Positions 48,007 through 59,506 of a stretch of 64,000 nucleotides of DNA are shown one piece after another. The DNA is from Orbicella faveolata (lineage: Eukaryota > Cnidaria > Anthozoa > Scleractinia > Merulinidae). The position numbers and the translations under genes were made by a program. Numbering within the stretch: the stretch's first letter is position 1; each line of letters begins with the position of its first letter. The notes under the pieces are model-generated. The model did not search any database, had not been told where the DNA came from, and saw only the letters and a program-made list of their open reading frames with translations. The DNA lies in contig NW_018149775.1 of NCBI RefSeq assembly GCF_002042975.1, positions 661,373-725,372 on the forward strand. The letters are read 5' to 3'.

Positions 48007-48253
48007 TAGCCTGCATAGTAGGCGTTTCCAAAAAGGCACGCGAAGGGAACGAAACTGCGAGCGAGTGAGAAAAATAAGGAGCAAGGGCCGGGGGAGGGGT
48101 GCGGCCTTCTCTCCCCTTTCTCGCTCATCCCCTCCCCACTTCTCCCCAATTTTTTGCTCACACCAGGCGCGCTCCTTTGCTCGTCCGCTTGGTCGATTTC
48201 TTGTTCGATCTCTCCGTCTGGAAAAGGAAAATAAACGTCTGCTACGCAAGCTA
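48007..48253. mobile_element. MITE with TAGCCTGC...GCAAGCTA ends
   Basis: The left end TAGCCTGCATAGTAGGCGTT is nearly the inverse of the right end AACGTCTGCTACGCAAGCTA. The 247-bp element has a C/T-rich interior that keeps frames open on both strands. It lies about 300 bp upstream of gene B's start codon and could contribute promoter sequence. Confidence 0.8.
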
Positions 48254-48556
48254 TTGTTGTTGTAGTTTTGCTTTTTTCCCCGCGAACGCAAAAGGCCTGC
48301 GTTAGTTTGCGATTCGTTTTGCGTAAATCATCTGGAATTTTCTCCAGTTTTCTCCATGGTCTTCAGATGTCTAGGATTAGGGTATGGGCGTCTGTGGTTT
48401 ATGAGCACACCCCCTCCCCTATGACAACCAATACTTGCCCACACAACCCAGCGTGTAGCCATTTCCGGTATGGTACAACAGATTCCATGTGTGGTTTTCT
48501 CGGCCAGGGATCATAAGCTATCATAGGATTCACCTTCTTTCTCGTTGCTATCAGTC

Positions 48557-51500
48557 ATGAATTTTGATCATCTCTTACTAGTTTTTATTTACACCTTTGT
48601 GGTGCCCAGTGCAGCTGTGACAAGGAGACTTAAGGTACATCGTCTACCAAGTGGAATAGATGAATTTGAAGTTCTAGATGACAACATGGATAGTATATGT
48701 ACCGAGACAGAAAGAGCGATGGAATTTTGTGCAAGGCATGGAGCAATTAACGTTAAGAATACAGGACCCTGTTCTAATCATGATGAAGAAACACTACAAT
48801 GTCGTTGTAACTCTACTAAATCAACGTTTCTTCTGCATGAAGGAAGGTGTGTGAATAACCGCAATATCACTCGGCTTCTTCACGGAGAGGTATCGCCAGG
48901 TAGGCGTTTTACAGAATTTTTATATCACACATATATACCCTACTGTTTTATGAAGGTAATTATTTAGTTTATCATTTTTATTATCATATTTGTAGGATCG
49001 ACCATAATTTGAATGCAAAAACGTACTAACGAAAAGAAAACGTGAGTCAAGCGACATATTTAGCAAACTGCACGGGTCACTTCCGGACATTGTGTTTATT
49101 CTCAGTGAATTTATTGACTGACTGAAAACTGATTTGGATCCGTTTTATTTCGTTGTACGTCTGAAAGCCGAAATTAGCGGTCAATACTATTTAAGCTTAT
49201 CCCAAATACAGATTTATTTTCTACCCTAGTCCTAGTGATTTTCTTTCTTTTCATTGAATAATTTGAGCCCCAATACGGTGAAGTTGGTGAAAGCCCGATG
49301 ATTGGCCGGTCAATATGTTTCAGCCATTTCGTTTGCGTTCACATGATGATGATGATCTTTAGAAGAGAGAAGGAGAAAACTTGCCCACTAGGATACTTAT
49401 TTTCCAACATTTTAGAAAATGCAACCCTTATCTTCTGACTCATAACCCGCCAATGAATACAGCCGCTTCTCGTCAACATCGTCTAAGCGACTGGAAGCGA
49501 TGACAGACAACCACTGTAATGAAGGCGACAGTATCAAACTTTCCCGGGAATTTTCATATTGCTGACCTGTGATTTTGCGTTCTTTTTACGGCGAACTGAA
49601 AGAAGCAAGGAAAAAAAGAAGAAAATCTGACAGTGGGTTAAAGCTTTTCAAACGACTTAATTTTGATTCCATTACATCCTCATTGTGTAGTAATAACTAA
49701 CAGAACAAAGCAATCAAGACTGTGAAATTTTATAACACATCATTTTTGTTCCAATAGCAACAATGTTTTGGCCAGTTTCGAGTTTTGTAGACGATGCTTT
49801 TACGACAATACCTCCCATTGTTACATTTTTGAGAAGTAATAAATTTTCGGTTTTTACCGGAAATCCTCCACGCCTCGAGGCGTGTTATAATCATGACACG
49901 TTTAACCTCAGCGCAGCCTCGCTCTCGTGCGGGACAGAAGAAAGAAAGATCCTAGGAACGAATTGAAGGCCTTCCCTGCTGGCGGTTGAGCGTGACTTTA
50001 GCGGGGCAACCACAATATTAATACTTGAACACAGAGCACGAAACAAAAAATAAGAATGTTTGGTTGTTTTTTACAGCCACTTGCAATCCGTGCTGTTGGA
50101 TCGCGATCCGTGCACTCCCGCTCGCTACACCGACGTTGTACCCGTGTCCAGATATAAATTAGTATCATTGAAGGAACAAATATTGTTTGATAGGACCTCC
50201 ACCTCCAAACTCTGCAAATGCTAAAACAGATGGAATCATTACATGGGGACTAAAAAGAGTACAATAAAATACCTTATTACATGAATTAAATTTTCGCGAC
50301 ACGTTTATTTCGCGATTTTGAGGTGCACATATTTCGCGACACTTAATTTCCGCGGTTTTGCGAAAATTTTGTATTTTGAATCACTTTAAACTTCGCGTTT
50401 TTAATAACACACAGTTTATCTCCTTGGTAATGTTGCTTTAACATGTCCTTGACGATAACGTTAAAATTAACAAAAACGCAGCGGCGGGACTATATGTCAT
50501 CCGTAACATAAAGTGAGTCCCGTAATTTTCGCGTCATGTTATGTTCGCGACACTTATTGTTCGCGTCACTTTCATTCCGCGATTGATTTAAATTGCGAAA
50601 TTCGCGAAATTAACGTCTCGCAAAAATTTTATATAATAAGGTAGCAAGAAGAACATGTTGTCTAGACAGAGTTGTCTTCATGGAATAGGCTAAACGAGGG
50701 AACGAGGGAACGTGTACACCGCCCGTCTGCTTAAAGCGTTTTCTCTTTTGCTCTTCAGTTTGCAAGTTTCGCCTTGTTGTTCAAAATGGCCGTAATCCTC
50801 TTCGTTGTGAGAGGTCCCCAGTCTCCACGCTGCCAACAAACATCACTGAAACAAGGCGTTACTTGCTGTGCACTGCGCAAGCTTCGGAAGAGGTCTTCAA
50901 CTGCAAGATTGACATCAACAGGTCGATGTACAATAATGCCGGGCGATGGAAACGGCTGTGGAGACTGGATCCAAGAGAACAGTCAGTGGGTGCTAAGGAA
51001 ATAATACTGAGGGTTAGCAATTACCGCATTTAATAAGACTCTTACCTTGTCTATTGTAGTTAGCGTAAAATTGATTGTTTTGTTTTAAATTCTAGTTAGA
51101 AAATTGAACGCAAAAATGAATAACAACATGATTCAGTCGGCAAGTGACTGTCAGCGAACGTATTCCAAACCGTTGCGGAAGATTAACAGAAGAATTCCGA
51201 ATATCACCGAGCTTGGTCGAAGATCGACCACAGCTATCAGAACTCTACCATTTTCCCCTCAAACCTTTTGTGCTCAGTTTTGCAAGGAAAGCAAGGCTTG
51301 ATCACAAACTAAGAAACTGATGTGATTTACTTCAAATATCAAAAAAAAACATTGCAAGTACAAGTTCACCTCAGAAATATTTTACGCGGTAAAAACACTT
51401 TCTTTCTTTGTAACATTGCAAGCAATGCCGTGGTACAACTTCCAGCCATTTCTTGCTCTCTGTATTTAATTTTTAAATTAAACTTGATAATGTGTTCTGC

Positions 51501-52423
51501 GTTGAGAGCACAAGAGCTAAACATCGTCAGTTTATTTTTCTTCTCTGCTGATCTGGCTCGCTCAATCTCGTCCCGATGTTGATTACCTTAAGTGTAATTG
51601 TAGAAAAAAAATCGTTTGCTGCCAGCCAATGCTGCACACTTTGTTTCAGCAAGTGAACAAGTTGATTGACACTGTTGCTGCACTGTTGGTTCACGTGCGT
51701 GCGATGTTGCACAGTGTGTCTCCGATTCTTCATACATTTTGATTGTTCTTGATTTTGTTTTATAGTTGGCCTCAAACGCCTCAAGATACAGCGGCCTCAT
51801 CGTGTCTCTAGAAGCAACTTGCCAGGTGAAGTCAGAGCTCAGTTTACGACTGCGAGGCCAACCTCCATATGACGAGCTTCAATCTTGTCTACTTCTCAAA
51901 GTTAGCGGTACCCGTTCATGTAAGTGCAGTCGAACTTAGATAAAAGTAAGAGACGATGATAATCACCGTCTCTTGGTAAAGGCAAAAGCGAAGTCAGCCT
52001 TGGTTTAAGCGGTCCATACTGCCGGAGGCGGCTTATCCCGGTTTTTATAGCATTAGGCATCTAAGACGTTTTCTACCCCTCCCCCCTGGAATGGAGAGAG
52101 GCACTAGTGTCTTGCTTAAAAACACAATCCAACTTGACTTGATCTTTTTTTACAAGTGTTTAAATGGTCTTTTAAATATTAACCTATCCAAGTTTATTAT
52201 TTCCAGAGACACTGATGCATGCAATCTGAGAAATGCTGACCTGTCTTTCAAAATTCAATATTCAAGAACAAATATTCTGAAGTACTCTTATTTCCATAGA
52301 ACAGTCAAAGCCTGGAACTTTTTACCTTTGCATGTCAGAAAGTCTGAGTCTCTTTCTGAATTCAAACGACTTTGCAAGACGTATTTTTATCAGTTAGATG
52401 CTAAATTAACTTAATCTTTCTTC

Positions 52424-52457
<34 letters not shown>

Positions 52458-55400
52458 GGTTTTATTGTTATTACTATTATATTTATATTTAACTTTTTTT
52501 TCTTTTTCTGTGGTTTGGGTGGCCATTTGTAAGGGAACTTGTTCCTGTTTTTGGCTTTCCCCCTCAGCTTTATATATATGAATATGTATTTCTGTTGAGA
52601 AAATGATTAAAGTTAAAGTAATGTAACCCAATAATCCCAGGGGAAAGAGGTATAACGAAACTTCTTCCCTCTGCCCTCAGATTTTTTCCCTCCGCCTTCA
52701 GATTTTTTTCCCTCACCCTCGTGTTTTTAAATTTATATCTCGCCTCCCAAGCTTCCGAGCTCCTTTTGCTCCCTCTTAAACAGGGAACAACTGTAATATA
52801 GGCTATACCTAGCTTTCGCACTCTACCTACCATAAGAGGGTACTTGTAGGTTGTCCGCGCAGTAGGACTATAGCTTAGTGCATTCTTGCGTCATATAGAC
52901 GTAGCATAGACATAGAAGTTCTTCTTGGACAATTCTCTCCAAGAGGGAAAGGCGCAGTGAGGTTAAGTTAACACTGTGTGAAGCACCAACCCGTTAGACA
53001 AGGCCAGACCACAACAGCGGGAACTCCGTGCCTACTCTTTGCGACAAGTGTGTGGGTTCTTTAACGTCCCCTGCTAACCATGTAACACTGACGATGCAGA
53101 GGATGGGGCCTACGGTTTATAGCCCCTATTTGAGAAGACTTATATAGTGTACTGATATGGGTATTTTGTCCACAGGGTCATTAAAACCACATCAGATGAG
53201 CTTCACTAAGTCAAACCAGATGAACTTCGAGCTTGCAGTGAATCAGAGCAGACATCATAATGAACGCCAAAACAAGACAGACTCAGGGGGGAATACGACA
53301 GTTATTGCACGGCCTACCATACAACAAAGTCCTACAACTTTATCAACCGTTGAACTTGTCACAGACAAAGTTGAAATTCACAAAGCTGACAGCGCCTCGT
53401 TATACAAGCAATTGATATATTTTATGATTGGGGCGTTCCTTGGTATCTTATGGACTCCAATAACTATTTATTTTGTGTTTCAATGTGCGTCTCGTCACAC
53501 CCGACTCCGTACGCGCCGGTAAGTTGTTTTGCATTCAGGGCAGGGCTAAATCAATCCTCGTCCCCAGAGCCTCCGTTTCTGTATGTAACGGAACGACATC
53601 TCAAAACGAGTGAAACTGAGGGCGAGAATGAGCTGTATCACGATCAGATTTCAAGTCATAAGTTTTGTGATGTGAATAATCTGGCACCTTGGAATCGGGA
53701 GAAATTTTGAAACATAAGTTTTGTTAGTAATAGGACACTACAAAGATAATAACAAACGAGGGTAGAGGGGAGGAGGTTTGGTGAAACTTATGAAAAAATG
53801 ATAGAAAATAAAAATACTATTACGTTTGGCCATCTTAATGCAGTTTTTTTAATCAATAAAGTCTACTCAGTGAATGATTTTAATCTGCAAATTCGCGATT
53901 TAACCACAATCTCTGACTATGGTTGGTTTCTGTTGGGGAAAGGAAAGGCAGGGAGGGAAATACGCTCGTCCAGCGGCATCAAAAACACGTTATATGTTGT
54001 TCTGTGGATGATTGTACATTGTTTGCCTTAGAAAGGGGTTCGTATATGACATAGCTAGTCATTATTTATTGTATCTCTTTTATACATTCAAATTACATGT
54101 AACCATGTTGTTTTAGAAATAAATTAGTTATATTTCCGTTGAAGTTCCCATTGTCATATTTACATACAAACACGCTACTAACGGCAGCACTCACTTCTCA
54201 ATGAGAACCCCTAGTATTATCATTAGGAGTCAAAATACTTCGGTTTCTCCTCTCTGATTTATTTCATGTCTTTCCTTTTCCAGGAAGATGAAGAAAGCGC
54301 AAAGACGAAGAAGGAGCACAGGTTTGTGTGATTTTCTTTCTTGTTCTGTCTTTTTCAGTTCTTCAACATCAACACTACCACCATCAGTCATCATCATCAT
54401 CACACTACCATCACTAACGTACAATCTTGATAAGCGTGGCTTTGAGCCAATCAGCGTGTCCGCACGGTCTGACGGAAGAATATTGCAGGTGTTGTGTCGT
54501 TAGTGCTTGTAAAAACTTCAAATCGGATTTCCTCGTAGCAGGAGCCCATATATACTCTGTTTATAATAACTGTAACTTTCATTGCAGATGAAACCAATAG
54601 TGACAGTAATAAATCTAGTCCCAAAACGGGCGAAACAAAGTCCATTAAACAGAGTCCTTCTCTCCCTTCTTCGCTTTCTTCCTCTCTTGTATTCATCAAT
54701 TTCGTATTTAATTAAACCATTGTATATGCTATACACAAGTTTTCTCCATTCAGGCTGGTTGTCTACAGCTTTTCTTCAGTGACCAAGACAGACATAACAG
54801 TCTCAAAAAAGGACTGAAAATTAGTTTACCTTGCGTTACAAGAGCATAACAAGAACATAGATAACTTAGGAATAACAGTTACTTACCATTACCAAGTTTA
54901 ATATTTGAACATTATCTCCGAGCATTTTTTCATTTAAAATCCAGGTATTATTTCCAAGGCCCCTTTAAAATTAAGACATTAATTTACCAAAATGTTCTTA
55001 CAGGAAATCCAACATACGAACGAGGTCCGGACACTAGCCTCGTTCTGATGCCAATGGCAGCTGTCAATCTCTCAGGATCCCCCGTTTCCGCTGTGTCTCC
55101 ATATGCTGACGTCTACCAGCCACTAGTTGAGAACACCAGGCCTCACAGCATCAATATCTACAATAACTTGTACGAGAGCTTGGGCAGGCTGCGAGATAAT
55201 CCAGAACTACGTCGGTTTTCTCATTCCTTGTATCAGGATTTGACGAGAGCTAACGCTACAACCTCAGGTTTAAATTCTACGTATCAAAAAGTGTTTACCC
55301 CTGGTGTAACAACAGCGACCGTTTCTTTAAATTCTTCGCCTGGGCCCGTTTACGTTAACATTTCTGTAGGAGCTTCACACGAGCAGGGCGACTCAGGAAC

Positions 55401-55920
55401 AACGAGGAAAAATCAAGGGCTGCAATGTTCACCTGAACTGTTACATAATGAAGAATGCACTGTAGTTGGCACAACATCGAGTGTTTTGACCGTAAGGTGT
55501 CAATCAACTGCAACGTCATCGCAAGAAGATGAAGGGAGGGCTGTAGAGTCAGTTGCGCACTCTTCGTCATTGTTATCATTATCTTCGCTAACATTTTATG
55601 AAGAGGACGATACTTCAGTGGTAAATGACCAAATAGGGCTGGAATCTGATTTTGTGGTCGAGGATGATTCGTGTGAGGGAGATAAACAACATAAGAAAGT
55701 TGATACTATTGATAACATGTCTTCAGAATCTGATACAGCTCGTGATAGCTTACATGACAGTACATCAGAGTGCCGGCTGAGCGGGTTGGAGATTATTATA
55801 GACTCTGACTGTAGTGAGTGCGGCAGTGAACTCGAAGACGCTATTGATGAAACACAAACCCAGTCACAACCGTTTTACTATGTACTCGAAGGCCCTAATC
55901 CAACAGAATGTTATACGTGA
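48557..55920 (+). CDS. Receptor B: type I membrane protein, long tyrosine-rich tail
   Basis: Six coding exons join in frame: 48557-48899, 50759-51012, 51766-51919, 53176-53518, 54284-54321, 55004-55920. Phases are 1,0,1,2,1 and the product is about 682 residues. Exon 1 encodes a signal peptide and a Cys-rich module ending CRC-x11-CVNN, as in A. Exons 2-3 match A's second module: exon 3 reads [11 protein letters not shown] and [11 protein letters not shown] where A has TGNIVVINVSC and SCFMFKTAGTH. A Ser/Thr-rich stalk leads to a membrane span (about 330-352) and a basic exon. The tail has Y415QPL, Y430NNL, Y434ESL, Y454QDL, Y494VNI and a terminal FYYVLEGP, plus acidic Ser-rich stretches. The exon 2 donor (AGG|GTTAGC) is weak, but the phase and the alignment to A support it. 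Surface signalling is inferred. Confidence 0.77.
50270..50643. mobile_element. MITE rich in TTCGCG words
   Basis: TACCTTATTA and TAATAAGGTA terminate a 374-bp element in intron 1 of gene B. Its interior holds about a dozen TTCGCG/CGCGAA words in both orientations, which makes it CpG-rich in an AT-rich setting. No coding capacity. Confidence 0.75.
52035..52120. repeat. Degraded copy of the 36735 dispersed repeat
   Basis: 'cggtttttatagcattaggc', 'ccctggaatggagagaggca' and 'gtgtcttgcttaaaaacaca' follow the same order as 36755-36915. Confidence 0.5.
52091..52625 (+). mobile_element. 5'-truncated LINE, 3' end
   Basis: A 107-residue frame (52091-52414) reads [55 protein letters not shown] and [15 protein letters not shown]. 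This is the stretch after the reverse transcriptase domain in many non-LTR retrotransposons of CR1/Jockey-like groups. A (TTA)n run and an AT-rich 3' UTR follow. It lies in intron 3 of gene B, in the same orientation. The clade is not certain. Confidence 0.75.
52424..52457. repeat. (TTA)n microsatellite
   Basis: About eleven units just after the LINE stop codon. Confidence 0.95.
52975..53145. repeat. Dispersed repeat in intron 3 of gene B
   Basis: 'gggaactccgtgcctactct', 'gtgtgtgggttctttaacgt' and 'ggggcctacggtttatagcc' are words I recall from a highly repeated cnidarian sequence of unclear class. It ends about 30 bp before the acceptor of the transmembrane exon. Confidence 0.45.
54588..54715 (+). 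other. Possible alternative exon of receptor B
   Basis: A good acceptor (AACTTTCATTGCAG) leads in phase 1 into [17 protein letters not shown] and onward to a stop at 54713-54715. As a terminal exon it would give a receptor with about 42 tail residues and none of the YxxL motifs. Alternatively an internal donor (GAC A|GTAATA) would make it an 18-nt, phase 1-1 microexon that adds six residues. Confidence 0.35.
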
Positions 55921-56916
55921 GCGCCATGTTTTCACTGCGTACAATGATCAAAAGAAACAATCTCGTCTCAAGGGGCCACCATTTTGAAAATGCTTGTTTT
56001 GTTTAAAAATGATGTTGCCTGTAAATGCCTGATAATGTTAATGGTTTGCATTGCATGAAAATTCGTTGGTTTCTATTTCGTGACATTGTGTTACCGAACA
56101 TTGCGTGACAAGAGGAAGATATGGCCAGATCGAATTTGTTACATTAGTTATCTTCTGATTTTCAATCATGAATTCCTTTTTTTCTTTAAAAAACATACAC
56201 TGCAGTTCTTCACTGCAGACCGCGGCAGCCTTAAAGACAGTTGATCACGTGTTGCAGACAAACGCACCGCATGATATTTTTATTAAACCACCGCGAATGG
56301 GTTTGAAAATAGGCTTTGGGTTATTCTCGCAATAGCTTCAAGTTCTACTCGTGAAAGACTGGAAAGAGTAGTAAGCTATTACCGCAACTTAAAATTGTAA
56401 AAGGAGTCAAGTATTTTCTACGTTGCAGTTAAGAGTATTTTCTAGAATGTAGTTTTCTAGCAAAGTTTATATTGAATTATAATGAAGGATACTCTAGCTT
56501 CTAGTATCACAGTCCTTTATCACAAAATTCTAGCCTCAGTTTTGAACCTCCATATGATAGTTACAGCGAATCTCTTCCCTTTCCTAAAGATCCTGGAGAC
56601 CAGGTTACCAATCCTCCTTCCTCTTGCTAACGAAGTTCGCGGCCCGTACTTTATTTTCTTCCCTCTGTTAAATAACTGACTGACGTCATTCAAAATTTTG
56701 AGCCAAAGAAACATTTTACAAGTTCATTTTATGGAAGGACAAGACTCAGAGCGGATCAACACAGATCTAGAGAGCTGCCTCTTCCATTCAAGGACGAGGC
56801 AAAAACAACAGTTGCCATTCTTATTTAGGGCCCAGTCCACACAAGTCTGAAGAAATTTGAAAACTGCATTTTCACTCTGAAAACGTATCGTAATAATAAT
56901 AATAATAATTATTATT
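55921..56916. other. 3' flank of receptor B, noncoding
   Basis: Contains ATTAAA at about 56283 as a weak polyadenylation candidate and a (AAT)/(ATT) palindromic microrepeat at 56890-56925. No gene. Confidence 0.45.
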
Positions 56917-57482
56917 ATTGAATAATTTCAGGGTTTATTGAACCTCTCGGTGCATTTTTAAAGTCAGCTCTTACAATAGCAATTGAATAATCATCTTGTG
57001 TCGATCGTACGGCGTATGTTTTCCGTCCACACTACGCCGGAGAAATTTGAATACCGCATGAAGCTTTTCCCCTTCATAGGTTATGAGGCAGAATGGTTGT
57101 GAGGGAAGTTTGTTGACTGCGATGGTGGCGGTCGCTTTGACGAGGATCGCTTGTGGTTGTGGTGAAATGCTACTCCTTGCCTTTGTTTAAGCACTGCTGG
57201 TAAAAGCGAAAGACTACAACTGGAAATCCTTTGGACTGAAAAAATGCTTCCATTTAATAATGATAATGATATTGATATTTAAAAAGGGTGACACCAAAAC
57301 AGCTAACACTAAGTTAATTAGGGTGGCGCTCGTTTAGTACTATTTGCAAATTGATTAAAAGTTGATGAAAGATAAAAAGTTTTCAATTGAATAATTTCAG
57401 AGTTTATTGAACCTCTCGGTGCATTTTTAAAGTCAGCTCTTACAATAGCAATTGAATAATCATCTTGTGTCGATCGTACGGC
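56917..57482. repeat. Pair of 95-bp direct repeats
   Basis: 'ttgaataatttcagggttta' through 'cttgtgtcgatcgtacggc' occurs at 56917-57012 and again at 57387-57482 with almost no change, around about 375 bp of non-repeated DNA. The inner DNA has no coding content, so I do not call a retroelement. Confidence 0.75.
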
Positions 57483-57689
57483 TGAGGCGATAGTTAAATG
57501 TTTATTGTTTTGACCGGCACAGAGACCAAGGGACATGCCTTATCTTTCTTTAAGATATCGCTCGTAGTTGCGGTATAAAGTACACCATGAGAGAACGGGA
57601 AGCGGTACAAATGCTGTTTGAACATCAGCACCTCTCTACCCTCCATACGACCAAAGAGCAACTTATCCGTTCAACCTTGATTTCTATAA

Positions 57690-58123
57690 GACAGTCAAAC
57701 AAGATAATTGACAAACAAGAATGCCAAAAAAATATATTGTTCTTGTGGTATGAGAAAAAAAAAAGCAATGTGCACACCTTGTGGATCGTCTTCACCTATC
57801 ACAAAAAGTTTCTGCTCAGACTTGACGCGAGATGGCTGCGTGATGTTGTTTGTGACACAGTAGTTAAGGAGATTAAACACTTCGGACAACTCTTGGTCTG
57901 CAAATTGTTGAGCTCGGTCAATGTTGTATCTATTGCATCAGGAATTGGGTAGAGGTAGACATTTAAAGTGGACATCACTACTGCTAGCTTGTACAATAGA
58001 GCTTGTCAGATTCACAAAGATTGCATCGTCTTTCCCATTTATGTTGACAACTTTCAATGGATTTTTTTGTAGTTTGGAAATGCAATGCCTGCGCGACATT
58101 TGAGTATGGACATAGTAGTACAA
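57690..58123 (-). pseudogene. Decayed coding fragment of unknown family
   Basis: One minus-strand reading frame carries protein-like sequence from 58123 to about 57740: VNINGKDDAIFVNLTSSIVQ, FKCLPLP, RAQQFADQELSEVFNLLN, YCVTNN and EQKLFVIGEDDPQG. The frame is not intact across this stretch. The composition looks like real protein and not random translation. I do not recognise it; it could be a broken host gene copy or part of a mobile element. Confidence 0.4.
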
Positions 58124-58265
58124 CTTTCCAGATGTTGCCTTTTTGATAGGTGATAGGGAGTGAATGAAACCAACTTCTTTATTGGGAACAGAAAAATATA
58201 ATATCTATGAGTAATATGTTGTACAAGTTTATGATGTACGTGAATTAATAGAAAAGGATAGAAAA

Positions 58266-58365
58266 NNNNNNNNNNNNNNNNNNNNNNNNNNNNNNNNNNN
58301 NNNNNNNNNNNNNNNNNNNNNNNNNNNNNNNNNNNNNNNNNNNNNNNNNNNNNNNNNNNNNNNNN
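58266..58365. other. Assembly gap (100 N)
   Basis: A standard-length gap 127 bp upstream of the start codon of gene C, so upstream exons or promoter of C could be missing. Confidence 0.99.
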
Positions 58366-58492
58366 AAATTTTTCGGTTTCGGCTGTCTTTCGTTAAAATT
58401 ACGCACATCAGAGCATAATGATCAGTCAACGGTTTATCCGCTAGAAGTAATTTCTCTAACAGGCTTTTCAGAGTTTATCACAGCGCTGGAAA

Positions 58493-59474
58493 ATGAATTT
58501 CGTTAAAAGCAAAGTAAGAATGGCTTTCTTTGGGTTGATAATAGCTTCAGTGGCAATAGTTCACCATGTGAAAGCCAACTCCAGTGCTGACTCCAAACAA
58601 AACTGCAAAGAATATCCTTCTTCTAGAGATAATGGCAACAAAATTCAATGTCCCATGATCGACTCCAATAGCACCAATATCACCGATACCGAATTGGAAA
58701 GAGGTAATTGATATATTTGCAGAGTTATTACTGAGCTCGTACAGCTTGCCTTCTTAGCAGACGCAAGAAAATGAAATCCATGCATCCTTCTTTAGTTTCA
58801 AGCTCTTACGCTCAAGTTAATATTTGCTTTATATCTCCCAGAACAACGTAAATTAATAATCATAGCTTTGATGAAGATCAAGTATAATTTGCGAGACTGA
58901 AAGAAATTTCTTCATTACAAATTAATGATGCATTTCGTCCTTTTTAATTCTTCAGTAGAATGTTTTTGCGTCCTTGAAATTTTCAGCCGGACATGATGCG
59001 AAGCTGTCTTTCCGCTGAAAAGCGAACGAAAGCGCAAGAAATGAGCGCAAAATACTTTATACGGCTTAACTAGAAGCACAGTTAGTCCAGTTTAATCTCT
59101 TGGAGACCAGAAAAAGAATTTCAAACGTGGGGAAAGAAACGACACTTCAGAGAGATGAGATAGAGCATAGTGGTTATGAGATTTCACACCATTTTATTGC
59201 GCGAGGACGTGTTTATCTTGAGCCGGCAAGGTAGGCACATCTTGTCCGCTCAGTTAGCCAATCACAGCGCAGGATTTGGTTCATGTTGCCCGCTTAAGAA
59301 ACTAGCCATAACAAATGTTCTTATTTCAGTGTTGTTTTTGGACAAAACTGAGCTTTTCCAATGACACTGTTATCCATTCTCGTACGTACGTACATACATA
59401 CATACATACATACATACATACATACATACATACATACATACATACATACATACATACATACATACATACATACA

Positions 59475-59506
<32 letters not shown>

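Noticed and set aside
48001-48305. Arg/Ser-rich frames upstream of receptor B
   Set aside because: They lie in a MITE with clear inverted ends and are open on both strands by composition.
50774-51004. Longest frame over receptor B exon 2 (starts [12 protein letters not shown])
   Set aside because: A different frame through the same bases joins exon 1 in phase and aligns with receptor A exon 2, so the longer frame is a shadow.
51100-51303. Possible third exon of receptor B (frame starting near 51104)
   Set aside because: Acceptor phase does not fit exon 2, the peptide is unlike receptor A, and 51766-51919 fits both phase and sequence.
56917-57482. LTR retroelement bounded by 95-bp direct repeats
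   Set aside because: No coding content, no primer-binding site or polypurine tract seen, and the interior is only about 375 bp.
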